Under the pieces are notes generated by a model. It saw only the letters and a program-made list of their open reading frames with translations. It did no database searches and was not told the origin of the DNA. A program made the translations under genes and the position numbers. From Planctomycetia bacterium (lineage in GTDB: Bacteria; Planctomycetota; Planctomycetia; Pirellulales; UBA1268), in assembly GCA_014192425.1 (NCBI GenBank), contig BJHK01000014.1, forward strand, positions 34,906 to 98,905: 64,000 nt of DNA, given 5' to 3'. Position 1 is the first letter of the stretch; the number at the start of each line of letters is the position of its first letter. Positions 52,302 through 60,855 of the stretch are shown here, one piece after another.

Positions 52302-53369
52302 TCAGGGGATCCGGTGCCGCAGGCTGCCGACCGGCAGCGGACCCCAGTGCCGCGAGTCGCGGCTCTCGGCCGGAAAGTCGCCGAGCACGAACACCGCGTT
52401 CGGCCCGAGCGACCAGGCGGCGACGCCGTCCGGTGCGCCGCGCTGGAGGACGTCACGCCAGCGCCAGGCGCGCTCGATCGCGGCGCCGGCCTGCGCCACC
52501 GTCGTGGCAGGCTCGATCACGATCGCGAGTGCCGGGGCCACGTCTCCCTTGTCGCGGTCGGGCCATGGCCGGGCGAAGCTCCAGCGGTCCGGCGGCCCGA
52601 CCGGCAGGCAGGACCGCTCCGGGCACGTGTCGGCAGCGCCCGCGGGCAGCCGCCAGGCGACCGCGACCACGTGGCCGTCGAGCCGTCCGGCGACGATCGC
52701 GTACCGACCGGCGGCACGCAGCCGCCAGGTGAAGACGGTTTCCGCCACCCGGGCCCGCACCCGCAGACCGGCGTCGTCGGGCGGCCGCGAAGCCTGCACC
52801 ACGGCGGCCACGCCGCCGTCCCGGACCGGGAGCAGCAGGCTGCCGCCGCCGGTCGCCAGCGGCTCGTCGTCGAGCACGTCGGTGGCGGGCCGTTCCCAGC
52901 GTTCGCCGCCGGCGGCAGCGTCGTCATGGCCCGCGCTGACGCGCTGGCCCATCGCGGCCAGCTGCCGCGGCTCCTTGAGCACGATCCGGTCGGCGACGAC
53001 GAGGTCGCCGGCGGCGATCGCCACCGTCTCGCCGGGCAGGCCGGCGATCCGCTTGATGACCGGCGTGCCGTCGGCTGCGTCGAGCACCCAGCGTTCGAAC
53101 CGGCGCGGCTGCGTCAACCGATCGCGGAGCGGGAGCAGGCCGGTCGCGACGACGTCGCCGGGCAGGAGTCCCGGCGCCATCGACGTGCCCGCGACGACGA
53201 ACCGGCGCGGCGGGAGGAGGGCCGCGCCGGTGCCGACGAGCACCAGGCCCGCGGCCAGGGCCAGCCAGCGGCGGCTCGTCAACGAGCAGGCTCGGGGCCC
53301 TCGCCCCGGGGGAGCGCCGCACCGCTCGGCGGCGTCAGCCGCCGCTCTGCCCGTCCCCTGCGCTGCCAC
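52302..53369 (-). CDS. lepB: Signal peptidase I (S26) with a large internal insertion
   Basis: 355 residues. A membrane helix (residues ~34-54) is followed by the catalytic serine S63 in VAGTSMAPGLLPGDVV and the general-base lysine K106 in GTPVIKRIAGLPGE. The final family box GDFPAESRDSRHWGPLP lies near residue 335. Between box D and the last box there is an insert of nearly 200 residues of unknown role, much longer than in a plain enzyme. Starts at GTG, six bases after the oxidoreductase stop, so translation may be coupled to the sugar genes. Gene symbol is by family; a second, standard lepB may exist elsewhere. Confidence 0.82.
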   Translation of the reverse strand: MAAQGTGRAAADAAERCGAPPGRGPRACSLTSRRWLALAAGLVLVGTGAALLPPRRFVVAGTSMAPGLLPGDVVATGLLPLRDRLTQPRRFERWVLDAADGTPVIKRIAGLPGETVAIAAGDLVVADRIVLKEPRQLAAMGQRVSAGHDDAAAGGERWERPATDVLDDEPLATGGGSLLLPVRDGGVAAVVQASRPPDDAGLRVRARVAETVFTWRLRAAGRYAIVAGRLDGHVVAVAWRLPAGAADTCPERSCLPVGPPDRWSFARPWPDRDKGDVAPALAIVIEPATTVAQAGAAIERAWRWRDVLQRGAPDGVAAWSLGPNAVFVLGDFPAESRDSRHWGPLPVGSLRHRIP

Positions 53370-53375
53370 GGTGGC

Positions 53376-54512
53376 TCAGTCGACGGCGACCCACTGCCGG
53401 CTCGCAGCGCTGGCAAGGACGGCGTCGCAGACCTTCTGCGTCTCCAGCGCGTCGCGGAACGTCGGCGGGCAGGGCTGCTTCTTCGCGTAGGCGTCGAGGA
53501 AGTCGGCGACCTGGTGGACGAAGCTGTGCTCGTAGCCGATCGCCAGCCCCGGCACCCACCACTTGTCCATGTAGGGATGGTCGCCGTCGGTGACGTGGAT
53601 GCTCTTCCAGCCGCGCATCGGGCCGGCGTCCTTGTAGTCGAAGACCTCGAGCCGGTGGAGGTCGTGGAGGTTCCACTTCAGGCTCATCTTCTCGCCGTTG
53701 ATCTCGAACGTGTACAGGGCCTTGTGGCCGCGGGCGTAGCGGGTGCTCTCGAAGAGACCGAGCGAGCCGTTGGTGAAGTGGCAGAGGAACGAGCAGGCAT
53801 CGTCGATCTTCACCGGCTCGACCTTGCCGCTGAGCTGGTGCTTCCGCTCCTTGACGAACGTCTCGGTCATCGCCGTGACGTCGCTGACGCCGCCGTTGAG
53901 CCAGAGGGCGGTGTCGATGCAGTGGGCGAGCAGGTCGCCGGTCACGCCGCTGCCGGCCGCGGCGGCATCGAGCCGCCACAGGGCGGCGCCCCCCTGGGGG
54001 AGGTCGGCGGAGATCGTCCAGTCCTGGAGGAACTCGGCCCGGTAGTGGAACGCGCGGCCGAGGGCCCCGGAGTCGATGATCTGCTTGGCGAACGTCACCG
54101 CGGGGATGCGCCGATAGTTGTACCAGACGGTGTTCGGCACGCCGGCCTTCTCCACCGCCGCGCACATCCGCTCCCCCTCGGCGACGTCCATCGACAGCGG
54201 CTTTTCGCAGAGGATCGCCTTGCCGTGTTTCGCGGCCTCGATGGCGATCTCGGCATGCAGGTTGTTGGGGGTGCAGATGTCGATGGCGTCGATGTCGTCG
54301 GCCGCGACGAGCTTCCGCCAGTCGGTCTCGACCCGCCGGTAGCCCCAGCGGTCGGCGAATGCCCGGGCCTTGTCGGCGTCACGGGCGGCGACGGCCTGGA
54401 GCACCGGCAGGTACTCGAGGTCGAAGAAGTCCTTGACGCGGTTGTAGCCGTTGGAGTGGGCCCGGCCCATGAAGCCGTAGCCGATCATGCCGATGCGGAG
54501 GGGTTTTGCCAT
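53376..54512 (-). CDS. Gfo/Idh/MocA-family NAD(P)-dependent oxidoreductase
   Basis: 378 residues. Rossmann motif [18 protein letters not shown] at the start, then [20 protein letters not shown] and the signature [14 protein letters not shown] with the catalytic lysine. The C-terminal half has [19 protein letters not shown], with the conserved D and H. Typical of dehydrogenases acting on myo-inositol, scyllo-inositol or sugar phosphates and derivatives. Follows a TIM-barrel isomerase gene and a cupin isomerase-like gene on the same strand, so it likely shares their substrate. Substrate not deducible. Confidence 0.92.
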   Translation of the reverse strand: MAKPLRIGMIGYGFMGRAHSNGYNRVKDFFDLEYLPVLQAVAARDADKARAFADRWGYRRVETDWRKLVAADDIDAIDICTPNNLHAEIAIEAAKHGKAILCEKPLSMDVAEGERMCAAVEKAGVPNTVWYNYRRIPAVTFAKQIIDSGALGRAFHYRAEFLQDWTISADLPQGGAALWRLDAAAAGSGVTGDLLAHCIDTALWLNGGVSDVTAMTETFVKERKHQLSGKVEPVKIDDACSFLCHFTNGSLGLFESTRYARGHKALYTFEINGEKMSLKWNLHDLHRLEVFDYKDAGPMRGWKSIHVTDGDHPYMDKWWVPGLAIGYEHSFVHQVADFLDAYAKKQPCPPTFRDALETQKVCDAVLASAASRQWVAVD

Positions 54513-54714
54513 CGCTGGGTTCCTGGTGGGTTGCGTTCGTTTGACAATCGCCGCTGCGGGGCGGCATGAGTTCGCTCGCTGACACGCTCGCGATCCTCAC
54601 GCCGACCCCTCCGCTGCATTCGTGGTGGGCGGCCGTGACTGGCTGAGGGTCGCTCGTGTTTCTTCCGCCGTGGCGTAACGCTCCGGCTCAGGGGTGAAAA
54701 AAGTATGGGGTGGA

Positions 54715-55749
54715 TCAGCCCCAGCCGTGGGCGTCGCGGACGGCGATCATCGTGCGCAGGATCGTATTCCAGGTCTGCGGGTTCTCGAGCGTGGCGTTGG
54801 GGAACATGCAGCCGTCCCAGCAGATGTGGCGGATGCCGCGGTCGGCCGCCCCCTCCAGCCACAGCCCTGCGCATTTGACGATGTCGAGCTTGCCGTTGGG
54901 GTCGTCGGCCGAGCAGTGCTTGCCGGTCTTGTCGTGGGCGCCGGCGCCATGCACCTGGCCGTCGTTCTGGGCGACATGGAAGTCGATCGTCCACGGGCGG
55001 AGCTTGGCCACCATCGACTCGTAGGCGGGCCAGAACTCGGCCTCCGTGTAGCCCGGCTGAACCAGCGCGTGCTCCGGGGCGTTGTAGCCGAGCAGGTACA
55101 GGTAGGTGTGGGCGAGGTCGGCCTGGAAGCCGAGCGCCTCCGGCATTCCCACCTCCTCGAGGAGGTCGAGCATGTCCTTCCAGGAGTGCATGCCCGCCCA
55201 GCAGATCTCCCCCTCGGCCGCGAGCCGCTGCCCGTTGTCCTTGGCGATCGTCGCGGCTTCGCGGAACGTCCGGGCGATCAGCGCGGTGTTCGCCCGGGGA
55301 TTCTCGCGCCACTTGGCGATGCCGAACTCGGCGGAATCGATGCGAATCACGCCGTACTTCCGCACGCCATGCTGCTCGAAGACCCGCGCGATCCGGCAGG
55401 CCATGCGCACGGCCGAGAGAAATTTTTGCCGGGCCGCCTCGTCCCCCATGGCCGAATCCCCGACCGTGCCCGGCCAGACGGGAGCCACGAGCGAACCGAC
55501 CGTGAAGCCGTGGGCGGCGATCGTGTCGGCGATCCGGCGCAGCTCGGCGTCGCTGGCCTCGGGATTGGTGTGGGGGAGGAAGAGAAAGTAGTCGATGCCG
55601 TCGAACCGCTGGCCATTCACGTTCGCGGCGGCGGTCAGCTCGAGCATCCGCTCCAGCGAGATCGGCGGTTCCTGGCCCGGGTCGGTCCCCTTGCCGACGA
55701 GGCCGGGCCACATCGCGTTATGGAGTTTCGGGGCGGCGTGCGTGGGCAT
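54715..55749 (-). CDS. Xylose isomerase-like TIM-barrel sugar isomerase/epimerase
   Basis: 344 residues. The barrel reads through [62 protein letters not shown] and [16 protein letters not shown]. The acidic and His residues that would hold the metal (E in EGEICW, D in DLAHTY, H in DFHVAQ) are all present. Members isomerise or epimerise sugars, inosose or ketoses. The upstream cupin gene and downstream oxidoreductase give the context of a sugar or polyol breakdown unit. The gap of 202 bases to the oxidoreductase contains no gene, only a short T-rich run just after the stop. Confidence 0.88.
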   Translation of the reverse strand: MPTHAAPKLHNAMWPGLVGKGTDPGQEPPISLERMLELTAAANVNGQRFDGIDYFLFLPHTNPEASDAELRRIADTIAAHGFTVGSLVAPVWPGTVGDSAMGDEAARQKFLSAVRMACRIARVFEQHGVRKYGVIRIDSAEFGIAKWRENPRANTALIARTFREAATIAKDNGQRLAAEGEICWAGMHSWKDMLDLLEEVGMPEALGFQADLAHTYLYLLGYNAPEHALVQPGYTEAEFWPAYESMVAKLRPWTIDFHVAQNDGQVHGAGAHDKTGKHCSADDPNGKLDIVKCAGLWLEGAADRGIRHICWDGCMFPNATLENPQTWNTILRTMIAVRDAHGWG

Positions 55750-55890
55750 GGGTCAAGAGTCCTCGTTTTTCAAACCATTCACTGGCCGGGCATCGGGGCT
55801 GCCGGTGCCACCTCGCCCGGACGTTCGCTGCGGACATCCTGTCCTTCGCTCACTCGATGCCGCCTGCGCTCCGCCGTCCCGGCTGCGCTG

Positions 55891-55905
55891 GCCGGCAACG
55901 CCGGC
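55891..55905. repeat. Hairpin GCCGGC-AAC-GCCGGC
   Basis: A perfect 6-bp stem with a three-base loop in the 217-base gap between the cupin and isomerase genes. Together with the dyad at 55950 it forms a pair of hairpins that may trim or stabilise the transcript. Confidence 0.4.
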
Positions 55906-55949
55906 TCGATGGCACCGGCAACCCCTGCCGTTACCGTGGGATGGCGCTG

Positions 55950-55964
55950 GCATGCTTCGCATGC
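55950..55964. terminator. Hairpin GCATGC-TTC-GCATGC after the cupin gene
   Basis: A perfect 6-bp stem two bases past the cupin stop codon on the minus strand. No T-run follows, so it is a weak terminator or an mRNA-processing site between co-transcribed genes. Confidence 0.4.
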
Positions 55965-55966
55965 TG

Positions 55967-57232
55967 TCATGCACGCCGCCCGTGGGTGGGGAGGTCGGGG
56001 TGCACGTCGGGGCCGAAGTAGCGGAGGGCGACGAGCGGGCCCGGGCCGGTGTTCTCGACGGTGTAGCCCGCGGCGGCCGCCTCCGCCGAGATGAACAGCT
56101 CGTCGGCTGTCATCTGGCCGAAGCGGATCAGGGTCGGCGTGGCGACGTCGTGGACGCCGACGCGGCCCTCCCCCTGGACCGTGATCCAGCCGCTGGCCCC
56201 CGCGTCCTGCACGGCGACCTTTGCCCCGGGCTCGAGCGTCAGTTCCTTGGCGCTGAACAGCTGCCGCCCCTCGAACCCGCCGTACACGATCCAGCGGTCG
56301 TGAACACCCGGCCCCGAACGCTTCGCGTCGAGGATCGGCTCGAGGTAGTTGGCTTGCTTGAAGTGCGTGTCGACGTTCTTCTCCCAGTCGAGCTCGCCGA
56401 CGATGAAGTCGAGGTCCCGGTGCTTCTCCGCCGGCATGTCCTTGACGAGCAGGCTCCAGGGCACGGCCCGCCCCTCGACGAGCGACTGGAACATCGCGAA
56501 CACGTCGCTGCCCCACTGCGGCTCATAGGTGAGGAGCGACCCGGGCGCATGGAGGACGCCCGGCGGAATCAGCCAGCCCGTGCCGCGCTTCAGGCGGTAG
56601 GCCTTGGCGAGGTCGAGGATCCCGTTGTCGCCGCGGTTCCAGTTCTCCAAGCAGCGCAGCACGTCCCCCTTGGTCGTCCCGGGCTCCAGCCCCATGAACG
56701 TGTAGGGGAAGTTGTTGTCACAGTTGTTGTACTGCGGCGGGAAGTAGTAGCTCTCCGGCTTCCCCTCCTGTCCGACCAGCTTCGCGTCGTCGAACGACTG
56801 GTGCATGTGATGGGGGATCGGCCCCATGTTGTCGAAGAACTTCGAATACACCGGCCAGCGTTGGTAGCGATCCCAGATGGCGGTCCCCACCAGCCGCCCG
56901 CGGCCCTCGCCGACGGCGTCGCGGAGCAGGAACCGTTCGCCGCCGAACACGCACCACGACAGGCCCTCGTCGGGCAGCCGGCCCTCGTTGGCGGCCTCGG
57001 TGGTGCTGGCGAACCAGCGCTCGTCGATGCCGCCGCGGTCGAGGCCGTAGGCATAGTAGTCGTCGGGGTGCAGCCGGATCCGCTTGCCCGGATGGAGGAA
57101 ACTGCGCGGCACCCAGGTCGGCGTGAGCCGGAGGATGCCACGGCCGGCGTCCATGGCCCGGTCGAGGGCGGCCGGCGTGTTCCGCGACTCGGGCAGCAGG
57201 GCGGAGGAAGAACCAGCCGGAACGACAGCCAT
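55967..57232 (-). CDS. Cupin sugar-isomerase-like protein (class I mannose-6-phosphate isomerase type)
   Basis: 421 residues. The N-terminal part runs from LRLTPTWVPRSFLHPGKRIR, then PIPHHMHQSFDDAKLVGQEG with a cluster of His and acids that would bind metal, and WLIPPGVLHAPGSLLTYEPQ, the second cupin His box. The C-terminal 100 residues are a second barrel ending YFGPDVHPDLP. This pattern fits metal-dependent phosphomannose/sugar isomerases of cupin type. The start ATG was chosen for GGGG spacing and for length; the reading frame is open further upstream. First of the minus-strand catabolic run. Confidence 0.78.
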   Translation of the reverse strand: MAVVPAGSSSALLPESRNTPAALDRAMDAGRGILRLTPTWVPRSFLHPGKRIRLHPDDYYAYGLDRGGIDERWFASTTEAANEGRLPDEGLSWCVFGGERFLLRDAVGEGRGRLVGTAIWDRYQRWPVYSKFFDNMGPIPHHMHQSFDDAKLVGQEGKPESYYFPPQYNNCDNNFPYTFMGLEPGTTKGDVLRCLENWNRGDNGILDLAKAYRLKRGTGWLIPPGVLHAPGSLLTYEPQWGSDVFAMFQSLVEGRAVPWSLLVKDMPAEKHRDLDFIVGELDWEKNVDTHFKQANYLEPILDAKRSGPGVHDRWIVYGGFEGRQLFSAKELTLEPGAKVAVQDAGASGWITVQGEGRVGVHDVATPTLIRFGQMTADELFISAEAAAAGYTVENTGPGPLVALRYFGPDVHPDLPTHGRRA

Positions 57233-57540
57233 GAGGAAACCCCGGGGAATGGTGCGGGTGCACGGCAACCGCGCGTCCGAAGGAAACGTTGTACGACCAG
57301 CCAGGACGGGCCGCAAGAACCGGCCGGCAGCCGCCCCTGCCGGCGATCGGCAGGGGGTCGATGCATCCGTCCCGGTCGGCCATGCGAAGCCATCTCGGGC
57401 CGCTGCCGAAGGGCCGCTGCTGGTTCGTGTCGTCGGCGCAAAGCGCCGGGGGAAAGATAGACTATTCATCTGCGGCGGCGTCCCGGGCCACCGGACCACC
57501 TTCCGCCGCCCCCGGTCGCGGCCACCACCCAGGTTGCATC
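57233..57540. other. Divergent intergenic region with a palindrome
   Basis: 308 bases between the cupin gene and the HtrA-like gene. It holds a perfect dyad CGGCGC-AAA-GCGCCG (57434-57448) right before GATAGACTATTC, which could contain a -10 box for the protease genes. No gene is evident. The dyad position would suit a regulator or hairpin leader; no match to a known operator that I can name. Confidence 0.4.
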
Positions 57541-59577
57541 ATGCACTCCCCCGCCCGGCGGCGATTCGCCCTCCTGACCCTGCTGCTCGGTTGCATGCCG
57601 GCGTTGCCCGGCGCTGCGGAGCCGCCGCCCGCCGCCCGCGTCGTGGCCGACCGCGTCCTCCAGTGCAGCGTGGGGATCGGCTGCACGAAGGACGAATTCA
57701 TCACGCACACCGGGACCGGGGTCGTGATCTCGCCCGACGGCCACATCCTCACCGCCACCAGCACGGTGCCGGCGGGAGCCGAGAAGATCCGCGTCATGTT
57801 CCCCGGATTCGTCACCCGCGAGGCCACGATCGTCGCCGTGGACGACGCCCTCGCCGTGTCGCTCATCAAGGTCGATGCCCGCGACCTGCCCTTTCTCCCC
57901 CTGGCCCGTGAACTGCCTGACGTGGGGAGCACGGCCTACACTGCGGGCGACGTGGAAAACGCCCTCCGGGCCAACGGCCGGGTGTCGTTCAGTCGCGGCA
58001 TCGTCAGCGGCATCTACACGGTGCCGAAGAATCCCGAGGCGCACTACACGGGCGTGGCGATCGAGACGACCGCCGCCATCAACCCCGGCTCGGACGGCGG
58101 GCCGCTCATCAACGAACAGGGTCAACTCAGCGGCGTGATCACGCTGGGGATCCTGCCGCTCCGCTGGCAGGGAACTGCCGTGCCGACGAAGGTGCTCCTC
58201 GAGCGGTTCGCCCCGTTCACGTCCGGCGTCGTGAAGCCCGACTTTCAGCCGCTCGCCGGCCTGCCTGCCCGGGCCCCGGCCGATCATCCCCTCCGAGTCG
58301 TCGCCGACGACTTCGCCACGTACCTCGTCGGCATCGACGTCGAGCGGAAGTTCAAGCCGGAGATCCTGCCCCGCGTGTCGTGGGAGGAGTACCGCAATTC
58401 GATCACCGACTGGGACAAGCTCCCCAAGGACCAGCACGGCCGCAAGTTCGCTGAGTACCTGAACTTCGCCCGGGCGATGGAGGTCAACCAGCTCCTGCGT
58501 CGGCCGGCGGGGCCGTTCTCCGGCGTCGTCATCTCGCCCGATGGCTTCGTGCTCACGAGCCTGTTCAACGTGGGCGCCGACAACGCGCTGGTCAGCAAGA
58601 AAACGGGTTCGCCGCGGTCGTTTACCGTCGGCGAGTCGATCGAGAAGCTGATCGCCGAGCCGGAGGGGGGCTGGGACAGGAAGGACAACGCGGTCACCAA
58701 GATCACCGTCGTGCTGCCGGACGGCAGCCGGCACGAGGCCACGCTGCGGGCCAGGCACGAGCCGCTGGGAATCGCGCTTGTCAAGATCGAGGCCGCGGAT
58801 CTGCCTTGGCTCGACCTCGCCGGGGCGGCCGTCTCGCCGCAACTCGGCGACGCCGTGGGGATCATCGGCTACGTGCCCGGTGCCAAGCCCGGCTACACCC
58901 TCAACTCCGGCATCATCAGCGCCCCGTCCCGGCTGCGCGGCTTCCTGTTCCAGACCGACGCGCTGCTGAACTACGGCAACTCGGGAGGGCCGGCCTTCGA
59001 TCGCGCCGGCAACTTCCTCGGCCTGGCCGCCGCCCCCATCGAGCCCGACACGCTCCAGGGCCAGCTCATCCCGCCGCCGCAGTTGATGCGCTGGACGCGG
59101 GCGCCGAACTCCGGTGTCGGCATGGTGTCGCGCGGCGACCGGATCCGCGACGCAATCGAGGGGCTGAAGGCCGGCAAGTCGGTGCAGCGGATCCCCGGAC
59201 CACTGTTGGGCGTGGAGCCGGACCAGTCGAAGACCTTCACGGAGAACGTGGTCTTGGGCGGCATCGCCCCCGGCACGCCCGCCGAGAAGGCCGGCCTGAA
59301 GCGCGGCGACGTGATCGTCGAGTTCAACGGCGTCGAGCTGCGCAGTTGGCCCGACCTGCAGGACCGGATCTCGGGCTGCAAGCCCGGTGAGTCGGTGCAG
59401 CTCAAGATCCAGCGCCGCGGCGGCGGCCCGCGGCTCGTGATCCGCGGCCGCGAGGTGGAGACGCTCGACGACCTGCAGAAGCTGAAGAAGGAGCTCAAGC
59501 CCGGGGAGACCTTCGAGGGCGTGTTGTCGACCGATGACACCCGGGACATCACCGTCGTACTGGGAGAGAGTCGATGA
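57541..59577 (+). CDS. Tandem HtrA-like pseudoprotease with C-terminal PDZ domain
   Basis: 678 residues with a signal peptide (residues 1-26). Two trypsin-like domains in a row, then a PDZ domain. Domain 1: GTGVVISPDGHILTATSTV has Ser74 where the catalytic His should be; the Asp position is Ala (LAVSLIK); and INPGSDGGPL has D185 instead of the nucleophilic Ser. Domain 2: GVVISPDGFVLTSLFNV has Phe at the His site, Gly at the Asp site (EPLGIALVKIE), but keeps NYGNSGGPAF with the Ser. So neither domain can be a normal serine protease. PDZ starts GIAPGTPAEKAGLKRGDVIV. The stop overlaps the next HtrA start as ATGA. A regulatory or scaffolding partner of that protease is the likely role. Confidence 0.85.
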   Translation: MHSPARRRFALLTLLLGCMPALPGAAEPPPAARVVADRVLQCSVGIGCTKDEFITHTGTGVVISPDGHILTATSTVPAGAEKIRVMFPGFVTREATIVAVDDALAVSLIKVDARDLPFLPLARELPDVGSTAYTAGDVENALRANGRVSFSRGIVSGIYTVPKNPEAHYTGVAIETTAAINPGSDGGPLINEQGQLSGVITLGILPLRWQGTAVPTKVLLERFAPFTSGVVKPDFQPLAGLPARAPADHPLRVVADDFATYLVGIDVERKFKPEILPRVSWEEYRNSITDWDKLPKDQHGRKFAEYLNFARAMEVNQLLRRPAGPFSGVVISPDGFVLTSLFNVGADNALVSKKTGSPRSFTVGESIEKLIAEPEGGWDRKDNAVTKITVVLPDGSRHEATLRARHEPLGIALVKIEAADLPWLDLAGAAVSPQLGDAVGIIGYVPGAKPGYTLNSGIISAPSRLRGFLFQTDALLNYGNSGGPAFDRAGNFLGLAAAPIEPDTLQGQLIPPPQLMRWTRAPNSGVGMVSRGDRIRDAIEGLKAGKSVQRIPGPLLGVEPDQSKTFTENVVLGGIAPGTPAEKAGLKRGDVIVEFNGVELRSWPDLQDRISGCKPGESVQLKIQRRGGGPRLVIRGREVETLDDLQKLKKELKPGETFEGVLSTDDTRDITVVLGESR

Positions 59578-60815
59578 ACCGTCCACGGTTTCCCGTCATC
59601 TGCCGTGCCGCCCTCGCCGGGCTCCTCGCCGCGACCTGCCGAGCCGACCACGTCACCGACCTCGTGCCGCTGTGCGTCAAGGTCAAGCCGGCGTACGTGT
59701 TCATCGCCGGCGGCAGCGGCGTGGTCATCAGCCCCGACGGCCTGATGCTCACCAACAACCACGTCATCCAGGGCAAGCGGACGTTCGACGTCCGGCTCGG
59801 GGATGGCAGCTCCTACAAGGCGAAGCTGCTCGGCACCGACCCGCACGGCGACCTGGCGGCCCTGCGGCTCGAACTCAAGGAGGGGCAGACGGTCCCGTAC
59901 CTGCCGCTGGGTGACTCCGACGCGCTGGCGGTGGGGGATGAGACGATCGCCGTCGGCAACCCGTTCGGCCTCGGCGTCATCGACCAGTCGCCGACCTTCA
60001 CGGCGGGCATCGTCTCGGCGCTGCACCACACGCAGGGGACGTACACCGAGTGCATCGTCACCGACACGGAGGTCAATCCCGGCAACTCCGGCGGCCCGCT
60101 GATCACCATGAACGGGGAGGTGGTGGGGATCAACGGGCAGATCGCCACCCGCTTCGGGCTGCGGTCGAACACCGGCCTCGGCTTCGCCATCAGCGCCAAG
60201 CAGGCGAAGATCTGGCTGCCCCGGTTCCTCGCGGCCGGCGGGGGCGAGGTGAAGCACGGCCGGATTCCCGGTCTGGCCTTCGAGGAGAAGCAGCAGGGGG
60301 GGGAGGTCCGCGTGCTGATCAAGGACGTGGCCGACGGCTCGGCGGCGGCGAGCGCCGGATTCCGTCCCGGCGACGCCGTCCTCGGCATCGACGCGGCGCC
60401 GATTCCGAGCCTCACCCGGCTGGCGGCGCTGATCGGCATGTATCCGGAGGGGCACGAGGTGAAGGTGGCGGTCAGGCGGGACGGCGGCCAGCTCGAACTG
60501 CCGGCCCGCCTCGTCGCTCCAAAGCGGTGTGCGATCGGCGCCAATTTCGAGCGGCCACGGAACGACGACCTGGACGTCGTCGTCTCGAACGTCGAGGAGG
60601 GCACGCCGGCGGCGACAGCTGGGCTCAAGGAGGGGGACGAGATCCTCGAGATCAACGGCCAGCGGATCGAGTTGCGGAACCGGAACGAGTTCAAGGCCCT
60701 CGACCGGATGCTGCGGATGGGGTTCAACGAGGGGGACGTGCTCGCCGTCAAGGTTCGCCGCAGCGTCGAGGGGCAGGAGCCGGTCGAGCTGGACCTGCGG
60801 CTGATCGCCAAGTGA
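59574..60815 (+). CDS. HtrA/DegP-like serine protease with two PDZ domains
   Basis: 413 residues. After a signal peptide (residues 1-25) the protease domain has an intact triad: H63 in MLTNNHVIQG, D93 in DPHGDLAALRLEL and S172 in VNPGNSGGPLITM. Two PDZ domains follow: GSAAASAGFRPGDAVLGIDA and GTPAATAGLKEGDEILEING. This is the standard DegP-like layout for periplasmic protein quality control. Its ATG overlaps the stop of the pseudoprotease, so the two are probably made in similar amounts. Length is a little shorter than DegP (~450). Confidence 0.93.
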   Translation: MNRPRFPVICRAALAGLLAATCRADHVTDLVPLCVKVKPAYVFIAGGSGVVISPDGLMLTNNHVIQGKRTFDVRLGDGSSYKAKLLGTDPHGDLAALRLELKEGQTVPYLPLGDSDALAVGDETIAVGNPFGLGVIDQSPTFTAGIVSALHHTQGTYTECIVTDTEVNPGNSGGPLITMNGEVVGINGQIATRFGLRSNTGLGFAISAKQAKIWLPRFLAAGGGEVKHGRIPGLAFEEKQQGGEVRVLIKDVADGSAAASAGFRPGDAVLGIDAAPIPSLTRLAALIGMYPEGHEVKVAVRRDGGQLELPARLVAPKRCAIGANFERPRNDDLDVVVSNVEEGTPAATAGLKEGDEILEINGQRIELRNRNEFKALDRMLRMGFNEGDVLAVKVRRSVEGQEPVELDLRLIAK

Positions 60816-60855
60816 TCGGGCCGGCCCGCTGGATCGGGGCCGGATTTCGAGGAAG

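Noticed and set aside
57466..59586. About 700-codon minus-strand open frame across the pseudoprotease gene
   Set aside because: Shadow of the real plus-strand gene; its translation is low-complexity His/Asp/Arg with no domain.
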